NCBI GenBank assembly: GCA_028679775.1
Contig: JAJRAX010000220.1
Coordinates: 1-20,519, forward strand
Source: Methanothrix sp.
Lineage (GTDB): Archaea; Halobacteriota; Methanosarcinia; Methanotrichales; Methanotrichaceae
Direction of reading: 5' to 3'
Length of the DNA stretch: 20,519 bases
In this document: one piece after another, positions 13,040 through 20,519 of the stretch
Position numbering within the stretch: position 1 is the first letter of the stretch
Layout: every line of letters starts with the position of its first letter
The notes under the pieces: model-generated
Databases searched by the model: none
What the model was told of the DNA's origin: nothing
Seen by the model: only the letters and a program-made list of their open reading frames with translations
Program-made: the position numbers and the translations under genes

Positions 13040-14649
13040 GCGGATGCTCCGAAGAATTTCTGCATCATGGGGTACATCTCCTGAATCTGTTCACTTGCTA
13101 TCTGCTCATAGAGCCGGTAGACAATGCTTACAGCGAGGAGTAATCCCGTGCCGCCTGCGCCGCCTAAAGTGCCCAGGAGGCTGGCGATTAATGTGAGCAC
13201 ACCGATGATCACACCGCCAATCACAGTCACCTTGGGGATATAGCGCTCCATCAGCCTTTCGATGGAAGCCGGATTTCTTCGGTAACCTGGAACCTGCAGG
13301 CCGGAATTATGTATCTTGGCCGCAACGCTCTTGGGACCCATGCCCGTGGTCTCGATCCAAAAGATGGCAAAGAGGATGCCGCCGAAGATCAAGAATGCTG
13401 AGTCGGTCAGAACATGAAGTACGATCTGCCAAACGGCTATCGGCGAGAAGCCAAGCTCTGCCATCCCTGCGGTAGATGACGTTACCATGCTCGGTATCCA
13501 GTCGCTCGGGCCGTGAATGGGCGAGAGATAGTACATCAAGCCTGCTATCGGCTGAGGCGACGACCCACTCATAGCAGCACCAGTTGCCGAATTGTACCTG
13601 GCATAGGAGATGAAGTCGCCAAGGATGCTGGAATAACCGGTATAAACTGTGGATACACCTTCACCGGCAACAGTTGCTGTAGTCACAGTGCCGATCTTAG
13701 CTGCCAGCAATGCTCCAACCATCTCGATGTTAGCCTGGATAGCCCGCACAAGGATCATGGGCAGAACTGAGGCATACACCAACTTGACAGGGAAACGCCC
13801 GCGTGCGCCTCTTACCCGACTATGGGCCAGAGGTATCTCAATTCTGGTAGACTCAACCAAAACTACCAACAGGATGATCATGATAGTCGAGATCAACGCC
13901 AGGATTCCGCCTGTGACGAAGATGAACTTGAGCCCCTCAGATGTGAAGATCGTATCAAAGCCTATAAGCTGCTGGGCTATGATGTAGATCCACTTGGGAA
14001 TGATGCCGACCGGAAGACCACCGTCCCCAGACGCCGGATTGATGATGCCGGTCACGAGCTGCTGGGCAATTCCTGCCACGATGAACAGGCCGACGCCTGA
14101 GCCCACGCCCCATTTGGAGACGACCTCATCCATGTAGACGATGAGAGACCCGCCGACGAAGACCTGGATGAAGATCAGTAGAGATACTATGCCAACAGTA
14201 ACGCCGAGACTGCTGGCTATGCCGGCATCAGGCAACAAGTATCCTCCTACTACCTGCGGCAAAGCCTCAACAGCGACCATCACGAAGACCAAGGCCTTCT
14301 GGGTGCCCTGATAGATGGCCTGATCCCTGGGATCACTCAAATTGAGCTTGATGATCTGGGCTCCCACGAGAAGCTGCAGTACGATGGACGCAGTGACAAT
14401 GGGACCTATGCCAAGGAGCATCATCGAGCCGAAAGAGCCAGCAAAGAAGGCACGATACGAGCTGAATATATCAATTGACGCCTTGGATAGCCCAAAGAGA
14501 GGTACGTTTCCAAGGATGAAGTAAAGCAGCAGTATAGCTAAAGTCCAGCTTAGCTTTCTCTTAAAATGGACGTGCCCTGTGGGCCGCTCCACTGAAGGGA
14601 GCCGGCGCACAAAGGGCTCTATCGCATAAAAGAAACTCTGCTGGTTCAT
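13036..14649 (-). CDS. secY: Preprotein translocase channel subunit SecY (Sec61 alpha)
   Basis: The protein has 537 residues with about ten membrane helices. Recognisable blocks are GIGPIVTASIVLQLLVGA (81-98), the cytoplasmic loop after VESTRIEIPLAHSRVRG, VRAIQANIEM (301-310), FWIETTGMGPKS (430-441) and GLLLAVSIVYRLYEQ near the end. It forms the membrane channel with SecE and Sec-beta. It is about 100 residues longer than the short methanococcal SecY I recall. Much of the extra length lies in the external loop between helices 7 and 8 (about 309-372), which is rich in Gly, Ser, Thr and Ala. The ATG overlaps the uL15 stop by 4 nt. Confidence 0.95.
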   Translation of the reverse strand: MNQQSFFYAIEPFVRRLPSVERPTGHVHFKRKLSWTLAILLLYFILGNVPLFGLSKASIDIFSSYRAFFAGSFGSMMLLGIGPIVTASIVLQLLVGAQIIKLNLSDPRDQAIYQGTQKALVFVMVAVEALPQVVGGYLLPDAGIASSLGVTVGIVSLLIFIQVFVGGSLIVYMDEVVSKWGVGSGVGLFIVAGIAQQLVTGIINPASGDGGLPVGIIPKWIYIIAQQLIGFDTIFTSEGLKFIFVTGGILALISTIMIILLVVLVESTRIEIPLAHSRVRGARGRFPVKLVYASVLPMILVRAIQANIEMVGALLAAKIGTVTTATVAGEGVSTVYTGYSSILGDFISYARYNSATGAAMSGSSPQPIAGLMYYLSPIHGPSDWIPSMVTSSTAGMAELGFSPIAVWQIVLHVLTDSAFLIFGGILFAIFWIETTGMGPKSVAAKIHNSGLQVPGYRRNPASIERLMERYIPKVTVIGGVIIGVLTLIASLLGTLGGAGGTGLLLAVSIVYRLYEQIASEQIQEMYPMMQKFFGASA

Positions 14650-15023
14650 ACTACTACTGCTTGACCACCAGCAGCCTCGATTTTAGTCTTAGCCGTCGCA
14701 GAAAATCCAGACGCGCTAACGTTGAGCTTTCTAGTTACCTGGCCGCGGCCAAGCACTTTCATATCGGTGAGCTCAACCTTGCCGTCTGGCCCTGCCATCT
14801 GGTCCAGCACGTCCACATTGACGGTTTCAATCTCTTCGGTAAGAGGCAGGTGGACAAATCCGTGTTTCCCCATCTCTGTGCCGAGAAGCATAGAACGCAT
14901 GAAGTGGTGCTTGCACTTCCCCACATCTCCACGACCACCACGAGTACCGCCTCCTCGCTGATTCTTATGTTTGCCGTGATAAGTCCTATGACCCCTGCGT
15001 TCCTTTGTCTTTGGTCTAACCAT
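14646..15023 (-). CDS. rpl15: Ribosomal protein uL15
   Basis: The protein has 125 residues. The basic Gly-rich N-terminus (KNQRGGGTRGGRGDVGKCKHH) and the C-terminal motif LGRGQVTRKLNV are typical of the archaeal/eukaryal L15 (L27a) type. It is somewhat shorter than usual for archaea. It binds 23S rRNA in the large subunit. GAGGT lies about 8 nt before the ATG. It is coupled to secY by ATGA. Confidence 0.94.
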   Translation of the reverse strand: MVRPKTKERRGHRTYHGKHKNQRGGGTRGGRGDVGKCKHHFMRSMLLGTEMGKHGFVHLPLTEEIETVNVDVLDQMAGPDGKVELTDMKVLGRGQVTRKLNVSASGFSATAKTKIEAAGGQAVVV

Positions 15024-15028
15024 TACTT

Positions 15029-15484
15029 CTACCTCATCCTCTTGATAAGATCAGCCAGATCAGTTCGGAAGCCCAAATCTCCGCCCTGCTGTGCAGTCTT
15101 CTTGATGGTCTTCAAGCCCTTTCTGGCGGGATGCAATCTGAAGATGGGCTTGATTCCGAGAGCCTTCAGGCTCGCTGCCCCGGAGTTGATAGCAGAGGCC
15201 AAATCCTTAAAGGAGCCGTAAGACGTATTCTCCTTCAAGAACTGCTCCGTAAGCCTACGATTTCCGGAAAGCCGCCCGCGTTTTTCGAGGAGCATGGCCA
15301 GCGTATCGTCATCGATCTTTCCCCAGGCCACATAATCCTTAACCTTCTGGATCATGCCCCGGAAGTGCTCATCCTCATTGACGACGATACAGTGGTTGAC
15401 CCTGTGTATGCGCAGCATCTCTAAGGTCGACTTAATGCCCGGCCTGAGGTTTACCTCGCCTCTCAATCTTACTATGGCAAACAT
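15029..15484 (-). CDS. rpl30: Ribosomal protein uL30
   Basis: The protein has 151 residues of the long archaeal/eukaryal L30 (L7) type. It opens with MFAIVRLRGEVNLRPGIKST and has TLEMLRIHRVNHCIVV in the core. The long C-terminal extension (FRLHPARKGLKTIKK) is missing from the bacterial form. The start follows the uS5 stop by 2 nt. Confidence 0.95.
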   Translation of the reverse strand: MFAIVRLRGEVNLRPGIKSTLEMLRIHRVNHCIVVNEDEHFRGMIQKVKDYVAWGKIDDDTLAMLLEKRGRLSGNRRLTEQFLKENTSYGSFKDLASAINSGAASLKALGIKPIFRLHPARKGLKTIKKTAQQGGDLGFRTDLADLIKRMR

Positions 15485-15486
15485 CT

Positions 15487-16110
15487 TCAGGCCCTCACTT
15501 GTATGGTATTGATGAGCGCATTGTATGTGGCTTTGGCAAAGTTGAGAGTGGTTCGAGTGGACCCTGCGGTCCTTGTCCAGACATCCTTGATGCCTGCCAT
15601 GTCCATAACCTTCTTGGACGTGTCACCAGCAGCTATGCCCAGGCCCCGAGGTGCTGGGATAAGCACCACCCGCACGCTTCCCGACTCGCCGACTACCTGA
15701 TAGGGCACGGTATGCGCCTGACCGCAGCCGCATTCCCAGCTGCCGCAGCCCCGCTTGACCCTCATGATATTCATCTTGGCGTTATCGATGCCTTTCTTGA
15801 TGGCCTTTCCTACCTGGACATCCTTTCCCTCACCAAGTCCAATGTAGCCGTCTCTATTCCCGACGATCACAGTGGTTCTGAATTTGACTCTCCTTCCGGA
15901 GTCCGTCATCCTCTGAACCATGTTGATATCCAGAACCTCATCCTCAAGACCGGGTATCAGCACATCTATCAGACCTGCCTCCTTGATTGGCAGGCCGGAG
16001 GCCATAGCCTCATCGAAAGTAGTTACCTGGCCCTCAAAGACGAGCTTGCCCAGCCTTGTCCTGGGGACCCACTCTTCCTGGTAAAAATCACGCTTCTTCT
16101 TCTTATCCAT
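15487..16110 (-). CDS. rps5: Ribosomal protein uS5
   Basis: The protein has 207 residues of archaeal length. The S5 signature is present as [19 protein letters not shown] and the C-terminal domain as [20 protein letters not shown]. It helps decoding accuracy in the small subunit. GGGGTGA lies 5 nt before the ATG and doubles as the end of the uL18 gene. Confidence 0.96.
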   Translation of the reverse strand: MDKKKKRDFYQEEWVPRTRLGKLVFEGQVTTFDEAMASGLPIKEAGLIDVLIPGLEDEVLDINMVQRMTDSGRRVKFRTTVIVGNRDGYIGLGEGKDVQVGKAIKKGIDNAKMNIMRVKRGCGSWECGCGQAHTVPYQVVGESGSVRVVLIPAPRGLGIAAGDTSKKVMDMAGIKDVWTRTAGSTRTTLNFAKATYNALINTIQVRA

Positions 16111-16114
16111 AAGT

Positions 16115-16624
16115 TCACCCCAGTATCTTCTCGCGAACCTGCTCGAATTGGGCCACGATATCCGCTCCCGTGTAATCCTTTATATGCTGGCCAGAGATTC
16201 TGCTCTGATCAGGGAATATCTCTGAACCATGAGGAACATCAACACCAGCATCTATGACGCCCTTGATAGCGGCATAGACCCTGTTGCCCTTAGTAGAAGA
16301 ATGCAGACCGATATCTGCGATCCCCTCATTCATCCCCAAAGCCAACATCTTCTTGCCGAAGAGAAGGCCGGTTAAATAGGCAGCAGGCAGATTGCTCTTG
16401 CTAAAGGTAAATCCGAAGTCCTTCAGCTCCCGGGAATTAACCGTCAGGAGGGTCTTGTCGCCCGTCTGCTCGGCCACCACTAACTGCAATGTGGTGCTTG
16501 CGTTGCTCTTCCTGACTACAACTCTGGGTTTCTTGGATAGTATCAGCTTATATCTGACGTGATAGTTCGTCTTGCCCTCTCTCCGTCTGCGGAAGGGGAC
16601 TCTGTATCTAGGTCCGGTAGCCAA
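16115..16624 (-). CDS. rpl18: Ribosomal protein uL18
   Basis: The protein has 169 residues. The start [20 protein letters not shown] is the usual archaeal L18 N-terminus, and [18 protein letters not shown] lies in the core. It binds 5S rRNA. The frame runs up to other non-ATG codons at 16633 and 16642. I chose the TTG at 16624 because GGGGTGA lies 5 nt upstream and the residue count then matches the family. It starts 1 nt after the eL19 stop. Confidence 0.93.
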   Translation of the reverse strand: MATGPRYRVPFRRRREGKTNYHVRYKLILSKKPRVVVRKSNASTTLQLVVAEQTGDKTLLTVNSRELKDFGFTFSKSNLPAAYLTGLLFGKKMLALGMNEGIADIGLHSSTKGNRVYAAIKGVIDAGVDVPHGSEIFPDQSRISGQHIKDYTGADIVAQFEQVREKILG

Positions 16625-16625
16625 G

Positions 16626-17087
16626 TTATTCACCCCTGGCAAGGCCCTTAGCCTTGATGAAAGAATTCAGGTGCGCCAAGCTTCTGTACTCGCCGCCTTT
16701 GGATTTGCGATAAAGCAGACGGTAGGCATGGCGATCTATCTGGCCGCCCTCACGAAGCTCTCGCAGCTTCTTTCTCAGAGCCCGGATCTTCGTCATCCAT
16801 TGCTCCTTTCTGGGAGACCGAGCGCCCTTTGCACCCCTTCTGTGTCCCGCACCCTTGCAATGGCCGTAGGCGCGCTTCACTGCTCTGGCCCTGATTCTGG
16901 CGCGGCTGTTGCCCTTCTTGGGCTTGGCCTTGATGTTTCCTGCTGTAATCTGAGAGCGGATATCCTCGTGGGTAATGGCATCAGATAGCTCTCCTGCCAC
17001 CTCTGGATCTGGATTAATCCAGACCCGACTCTCACCGATCTTCAGCTCAGCTGCTGCGAGCCTTCGCTGGGTCGTTAACCCTGGCAT
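16626..17087 (-). CDS. rpl19e: Ribosomal protein eL19
   Basis: The protein has 153 residues: LTTQRRLAAAELKIGESRVWINP at the start, GRRGA-type basic segments in the middle (GHCKGAGHRRGAKGARSPRK) and YRLLYRKSKGGEYRS near the end. It is found only in archaea and eukaryotes and contributes to intersubunit contacts. GAGGTG lies about 7 nt before the ATG. Confidence 0.96.
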   Translation of the reverse strand: MPGLTTQRRLAAAELKIGESRVWINPDPEVAGELSDAITHEDIRSQITAGNIKAKPKKGNSRARIRARAVKRAYGHCKGAGHRRGAKGARSPRKEQWMTKIRALRKKLRELREGGQIDRHAYRLLYRKSKGGEYRSLAHLNSFIKAKGLARGE

Positions 17088-17089
17088 AT

Positions 17090-17464
17090 CTAAGCACCTC
17101 CCTTGGCATTGAGAACCTTAAGGCCGGCCTCAGATGCCTTGGCCTCGATATCGAGACGCTTCTTCTTGCCTACAGCCGCAGCAATTCTCACAGCAAAACC
17201 TTTGGCCATCTCCAGCTCGGCCACGTTATTAACCAGAACCTCCGGCAGTCCGCAGGGATGATATCCTCTGACAGCCTTGGGGCTTCCATAACCGGGTCTG
17301 ACCAGCTTGCCTTTGGCAGCTACCTGCTGGCGGAGCTTGTTGTGCAGGCCGCGAGGCTTTCTCCAGCTGGTACCCAGCCGCTTCTTTTTATGTGAATCAT
17401 GAAAGTTAAACTCGGGCTTCTTTGACTTCTGCCGAGTTCGAACTCTCAGTAACCTCTCTGCCAT
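17090..17464 (-). CDS. rpl32e: Ribosomal protein eL32
   Basis: The protein has 124 residues with the L32e core SWRKPRGLHNKLRQQ and the motif GYGSPKAVRGYHPCGLPEV. The ATG at 17464 has GAGGTGA 5 nt upstream. A GTG at 17473, overlapping the uL6 stop, is a possible alternative that would add three residues. Confidence 0.95.
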   Translation of the reverse strand: MAERLLRVRTRQKSKKPEFNFHDSHKKKRLGTSWRKPRGLHNKLRQQVAAKGKLVRPGYGSPKAVRGYHPCGLPEVLVNNVAELEMAKGFAVRIAAAVGKKKRLDIEAKASEAGLKVLNAKGGA

Positions 17465-17469
17465 CCTCG

Positions 17470-18000
17470 TCACCTCTTGTCCACCAGGTATATTCCGTCC
17501 TGGAATATCCTGATATCGAAACCATGCACCCTAGTAGCCTGCTCGATATTGGCCATGGTCTGGCCAACCTGCTCCTTGTCGATGCCAGTTATCGTTACTT
17601 CATCTTTGCCGATCTCGACCTTCGCACCCGATAGAATCCTAGCAGTTCGAGACTTTCTCTCACCCAGGAAATTGTTTATGATGAGCTCATCGGAAGCTGC
17701 CTTGAGCTGTATGGGAAAGTGGGAGTACACGACCTTCATCTTGTACTCATACCCTCTGGTAACACCTGCAATCATATTGCTGATGTGTGCTGCCAGTGTC
17801 CCAACCATTGCTCGGTGGTTCTTTCTATCGAGCCTTGAATTCACGATCAGCTGAGAATCCTCTTTCGTTATCTCAATTTCGGGATAAGAGAGCCGCCTGG
17901 AAACCTCACCTTTAGGTCCCTTTACCGTGACGGTATTTCCATCAAGGGTAACGGCAACTCCTTCAGGGATCTCTACCTGTCGTGCAATCTCTTTGACCAT
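17470..18000 (-). CDS. rpl6: Ribosomal protein uL6
   Basis: The protein has 176 residues. Two L6 domains are seen: GVAVTLDGNTVTVKGPKGEVSR in the first, and FLGERKSRTARILSGAKVEIG in the second, with the archaeal/eukaryal L9-type signature. It lies near the factor-binding site of the large subunit. The ATG at 18000 is preferred because GGTGG lies 6 nt upstream. A GTG at 18009, touching the uS8 stop, is the alternative. Confidence 0.95.
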   Translation of the reverse strand: MVKEIARQVEIPEGVAVTLDGNTVTVKGPKGEVSRRLSYPEIEITKEDSQLIVNSRLDRKNHRAMVGTLAAHISNMIAGVTRGYEYKMKVVYSHFPIQLKAASDELIINNFLGERKSRTARILSGAKVEIGKDEVTITGIDKEQVGQTMANIEQATRVHGFDIRIFQDGIYLVDKR

Positions 18001-18009
18001 TGCGACCAC

Positions 18010-18399
18010 CTAATATACGTAAGCCAGGAGCTGACCGCCCAGAGACTGGGACCTGGCATCGGAATGAGCCATGACTCCCTTGCTGGTGCTGAGGATCAGA
18101 ACTCCGAAGTTCCTGGCGGGAAGGAATCGCTTCTCCCATTTCTCCATCTCTGTCACCTTGGTGGAAAACCGGGGCTTAATTACGCCGCAGCGGTTGATCC
18201 TTCCCAGGAGCTTTACTCGGAACATTCCCGACTTTCCGTCGTCAACAAATTCGAACTCGCCTATGTATCCTCTATCCGCCATAACCTTCAGAGCCCTTCC
18301 TATGAGCTTGGAGGCGGGATGAATGATGCATTCAGGCTTGCCTACGCTCTCCGCATTCTTTATTACGGACAGGGCATCGGCCAGTGGATCCAATAACAA
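18010..18399 (-). CDS. rps8: Ribosomal protein uS8
   Basis: The protein has 129 residues. [14 protein letters not shown] at the start and [18 protein letters not shown] near the end are S8 signatures, and the C-terminus GGQLLAYVY is the family's usual end. It binds 16S rRNA early in assembly. The start is uncertain. TTG at 18399 gives the family's normal N-terminus and has GGTGG about 6 nt upstream. GTG at 18408, directly after the uS14 stop, would add three residues. Confidence 0.93.
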   Translation of the reverse strand: MLLDPLADALSVIKNAESVGKPECIIHPASKLIGRALKVMADRGYIGEFEFVDDGKSGMFRVKLLGRINRCGVIKPRFSTKVTEMEKWEKRFLPARNFGVLILSTSKGVMAHSDARSQSLGGQLLAYVY

Positions 18400-18408
18400 T
18401 GCAACCAC

Positions 18409-18561
18409 CTACGAATACTTTTCAAAGCCCATCTCAGGGGCGATCTCTCGGAAGCACTGCCTGCACAGGTATATCCCGTACTTTCTCACCAGGCCATTTT
18501 TGTTCCCACAGCGCTTGCACTGGTTTGCGCCTCTTCCGAAGACCTTCTTTCCTTTCTTCAT
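18409..18561 (-). CDS. rps14: Ribosomal protein uS14, zinc-binding short form
   Basis: The protein has 50 residues. Cys15-x2-Cys18 (QCKRCGN) and Cys33-x2-Cys36 (LCRQCFRE) form the zinc ribbon of the short S14 form. The C-terminus [12 protein letters not shown] is typical for archaea. It sits in the small-subunit head near the P-site tRNA. The ATG overlaps the uL5 stop by 4 nt, and GGAGG precedes it. Confidence 0.95.
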   Translation of the reverse strand: MKKGKKVFGRGANQCKRCGNKNGLVRKYGIYLCRQCFREIAPEMGFEKYS

Positions 18562-19073
18562 GCTGCCTCCAAGATCTGGATGCCGAACTTCTTTGCGACA
18601 AACTCTATTGTGTCGTCTTTATTGAGCCTCTGTCGCAGAGGAAGCTTCTTTTGGCATATGCGCCGCAGAGCAATTCTGTAGCCGGATCGCTTCAAGGCAA
18701 CTGAGATATCCATGCCGAAGATGCCGATCTCAGGATCGTATCTCATGCCTGGAAAGTCAGTATGCTCCTCAATTCCAAATGAGAAGTTGCCCTGCTGGTC
18801 GAACTGGCTCTTTTTCAGGGTGTTTCCTGCAGCCTTCAGGGCGATGACCAGGAAATCCTCAGCAGCTTTGCCCCTCAGGGTAAGCTTGGCACCTATGGGC
18901 TCATTCTTCTTGATTCCGAAGTTGGGCAGAGTCTTCTTGGCTATGGAGCGGACTGGTCGCTGTTTGGTTATAGTCTTCATAATGGTTTCAGCGTTGACCA
19001 GCCTCTGGCCGCTCTCTCCCACGCCCACATGGACGACAATTTTGTCGATGCGGGGAATGAGATTGGCATTCAT
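18558..19073 (-). CDS. rpl5: Ribosomal protein uL5
   Basis: The protein has 171 residues. [20 protein letters not shown] is the archaeal L5 N-terminus, and [20 protein letters not shown] lies in the core. It binds 5S rRNA and contacts P-site tRNA. The ATG overlaps the eS4 stop by 4 nt. Confidence 0.96.
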   Translation of the reverse strand: MNANLIPRIDKIVVHVGVGESGQRLVNAETIMKTITKQRPVRSIAKKTLPNFGIKKNEPIGAKLTLRGKAAEDFLVIALKAAGNTLKKSQFDQQGNFSFGIEEHTDFPGMRYDPEIGIFGMDISVALKRSGYRIALRRICQKKLPLRQRLNKDDTIEFVAKKFGIQILEAA

Positions 19074-19774
19074 CTAACGGCCCCCAGCTTGATGACAGGC
19101 GCATCCTTTCCGATCATGTAAACATAATCCTCAATGGTCTCGAACTCCCGGTCTCCAGAGATGATGACCCTGTTAGGCTGAGAGCTCCTGACGGTTATGA
19201 TCTCCTTGATCTTGCCCGTCTGGCCGGAATGCTTGCCGCCCACGACCATCGCTAAATTGCCGATCTCAAAGCTGATCCTGTCCTCGATATTCTTGTCGGG
19301 GATAGATAGGACCAGGGAGTCGCCAACCTTAAACTCGCCTTCAGCGAGCTTATTTGAGCCGTCGGAAAGGTTAAGCTGCTGCTTTTTGCCCTTCAGGAAG
19401 GTCTTATTCTGCACACGCGCGAGCTTTCTCACTATACCCGACTCAAGAAGACTGAGATAGAACATTCCCTTCTCATCCTTGAGCATCCGATACTGCTCGT
19501 TTTTCGCGGGAACGGATATTACGTCGAATATCCCGATAGGTAGCTTGTAATCCTTCTGGACCTTTCCATCAACCAGGACCTTGCCCTCGTGCAGAGCCAT
19601 CCTGGCCTCGCGGGCGTTATCTACGAGCTTGAGCATGTCCCGTACAACCATGACGAGGGGCATGCTGTTCGCTGCGGAATGAGGCCCAGGACTGGTCTTG
19701 GCGACCCACGCATGGATCTTTCTGGAAATTGGCCAGCTCACTGGAACAGTTACTCTCTTTTGATGTCTGCTCAT
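19070..19774 (-). CDS. rps4e: Ribosomal protein eS4
   Basis: The protein has 234 residues. An S4-type RNA-binding segment ([17 protein letters not shown]) is followed by the central domain and a KOW motif ([20 protein letters not shown]). It is found only in archaea and eukaryotes. The ATG overlaps the uL24 stop by 4 nt, with GAGGCGAT just upstream. Confidence 0.96.
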   Translation of the reverse strand: MSRHQKRVTVPVSWPISRKIHAWVAKTSPGPHSAANSMPLVMVVRDMLKLVDNAREARMALHEGKVLVDGKVQKDYKLPIGIFDVISVPAKNEQYRMLKDEKGMFYLSLLESGIVRKLARVQNKTFLKGKKQQLNLSDGSNKLAEGEFKVGDSLVLSIPDKNIEDRISFEIGNLAMVVGGKHSGQTGKIKEIITVRSSQPNRVIISGDREFETIEDYVYMIGKDAPVIKLGAVR

Positions 19775-20130
19775 TGCGATCGCCTCGCGAAGATCTTCTC
19801 CCTCTCTGCGTCTTCGAGGTTGAGCTTGACAATCATGACGTTAGAGGGATGGATGGTTCTCGGCACTTCAGTTCCGTCAGCCCGGTAGTTGCTCACGCCT
19901 GTGACCTTAATAGTGCACCTCTTGAGATCTACATCCTCGACCTCACCTTCTGTGCCAGCGTGATCACCCCGCATGACCTTGACGGTATCGCCCTTGCGCA
20001 ATTGGGCGTTGCGCTTCTTCAGCTCTTCGCGCAAAGCCTTGCTAAGGGGTGCGTGCATGTACTTTTGACGCCTATGCAGCGGCGCGGTATACCGCTCCTT
20101 CCGCTGCTTTCTTGGCTGTTTCGTAATCAT
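19771..20130 (-). CDS. rpl24: Ribosomal protein uL24
   Basis: The protein has 119 residues. [19 protein letters not shown] is the archaeal L24 (L26) N-terminus, and [19 protein letters not shown] is the KOW motif. It starts large-subunit assembly near the exit tunnel. Candidate starts are the ATG at 20130, which best fits the family, and the ATG at 20136, which shares bases with the uL14 stop (TGATG). I prefer 20130. Confidence 0.94.
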   Translation of the reverse strand: MITKQPRKQRKERYTAPLHRRQKYMHAPLSKALREELKKRNAQLRKGDTVKVMRGDHAGTEGEVEDVDLKRCTIKVTGVSNYRADGTEVPRTIHPSNVMIVKLNLEDAEREKIFARRSQ

Positions 20131-20135
20131 AATCA

Positions 20136-20519
20136 TCACACAATCATGGACGCCGCGGAAGCGACCTTGCTAAACCTCTCTGCTACCTCGCGGGCCACAG
20201 GTCCCTTTACCTCCGAGCCCTTGGGAACGCCCTCATCATCAATGATGACTGCGGCATTATCCTCGAACTTTACCCGGAGGCCATCAGGCCTTCGGAACTC
20301 CTTTCTCTGGCGAATGATAACGGCCTTGAAGATCTGCTTTCTCATCTCAGGAGTTCCCTTCTTTACCGATACTATGACTATGTCCCCAATCCCGGCACAG
20401 GGCTGTCTGTTTTTCACGCCTCGATAATTCTTGACTGCGATGACGTGTAGCGTCCGCGCACCTGTATTGTCTACACAATCCAGGTATGCGCCAGTGTTGA
20501 TCGCCCTTGGGATCTTGGC
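20136..20519 (-). CDS. rpl14: Ribosomal protein uL14 (5' end outside the window)
   Basis: The frame is open to the right edge and gives 127 residues beginning [20 protein letters not shown], an archaeal L14 N-terminus that lacks only about five residues. [15 protein letters not shown] and [15 protein letters not shown] follow as in the family. It contacts 16S rRNA across the subunit interface. An internal GTG at 20417 is not the start. Confidence 0.95.
   Translation of the reverse strand, partial: AKIPRAINTGAYLDCVDNTGARTLHVIAVKNYRGVKNRQPCAGIGDIVIVSVKKGTPEMRKQIFKAVIIRQRKEFRRPDGLRVKFEDNAAVIIDDEGVPKGSEVKGPVAREVAERFSKVASAASMIV

Overview
This window most likely comes from a methanogenic archaeon of the Methanosarcinales, and a Methanothrix (Methanosaeta)-like organism fits best. 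That placement is inference. The direct evidence is an archaeal-type ribosomal operon (eS4, eL19, eL32 and zinc-ribbon uS14 among the universal proteins), an archaeal SecY, an EMC3-like DUF106 membrane protein, archaeal CMP kinase and Cbf5/TruB, a tRNA-Ser with an archaeal bulge-helix-bulge intron, and TATA-box promoters. Many genes overlap by 4 nt and several start with GTG or TTG.

Layout. (1) Bases 1-89 hold the right end of an IS200/IS605-type (TnpB) element: three consecutive hairpins that look like the 3' part of an omega (reRNA) transcript. (2) Bases 100-6394 form a formate module: an FNT-family channel (-), an NfnA/SudB-like flavoprotein (-), a NuoG-type formate dehydrogenase with an active-site Cys (-), and a divergent NfnB/GltD-like flavoprotein (+). 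Together these could make an NADP(H)-linked, possibly electron-bifurcating, formate dehydrogenase. (3) Bases 6529-8918 hold a C-terminally truncated DNA methyltransferase (+), an RNase HI (-) and an NDH-2-like FAD oxidoreductase (+). (4) Bases 8971-10612 look like an accessory patch: a perfect hairpin, then a leftward run of tightly packed very small genes (48, 124, 43, about 96, 26?, 74 and 47 aa). These include several Cys-rich proteins, a SWIM zinc-finger protein and a winged-helix-like protein. A divergent leaderless ribbon-helix-helix regulator follows, and operator-like repeats lie between the two promoters. (5) Bases 10670-20519 are one long leftward operon reading uL14-uL24-eS4-uL5-uS14-uS8-uL6-eL32-eL19-uL18-uS5-uL30-uL15-SecY-DUF106-Cmk-TruB-tRNA-Ser(GGA). 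It enters from outside the right edge, so uL14 lacks only its first few residues.

Functionally, the right half builds and equips ribosomes: ribosomal proteins, the translocon with an insertase-like partner, nucleotide metabolism and rRNA pseudouridylation. The left half concerns formate and pyridine-nucleotide redox chemistry. The small-gene patch sits on the 3' side of a tRNA gene, a common place for integrated elements. No repeat of the tRNA end was seen, so integration there is unproven. No gene-free stretch longer than 300 bases remains once the small genes are counted. No CRISPR array or rRNA gene was seen.
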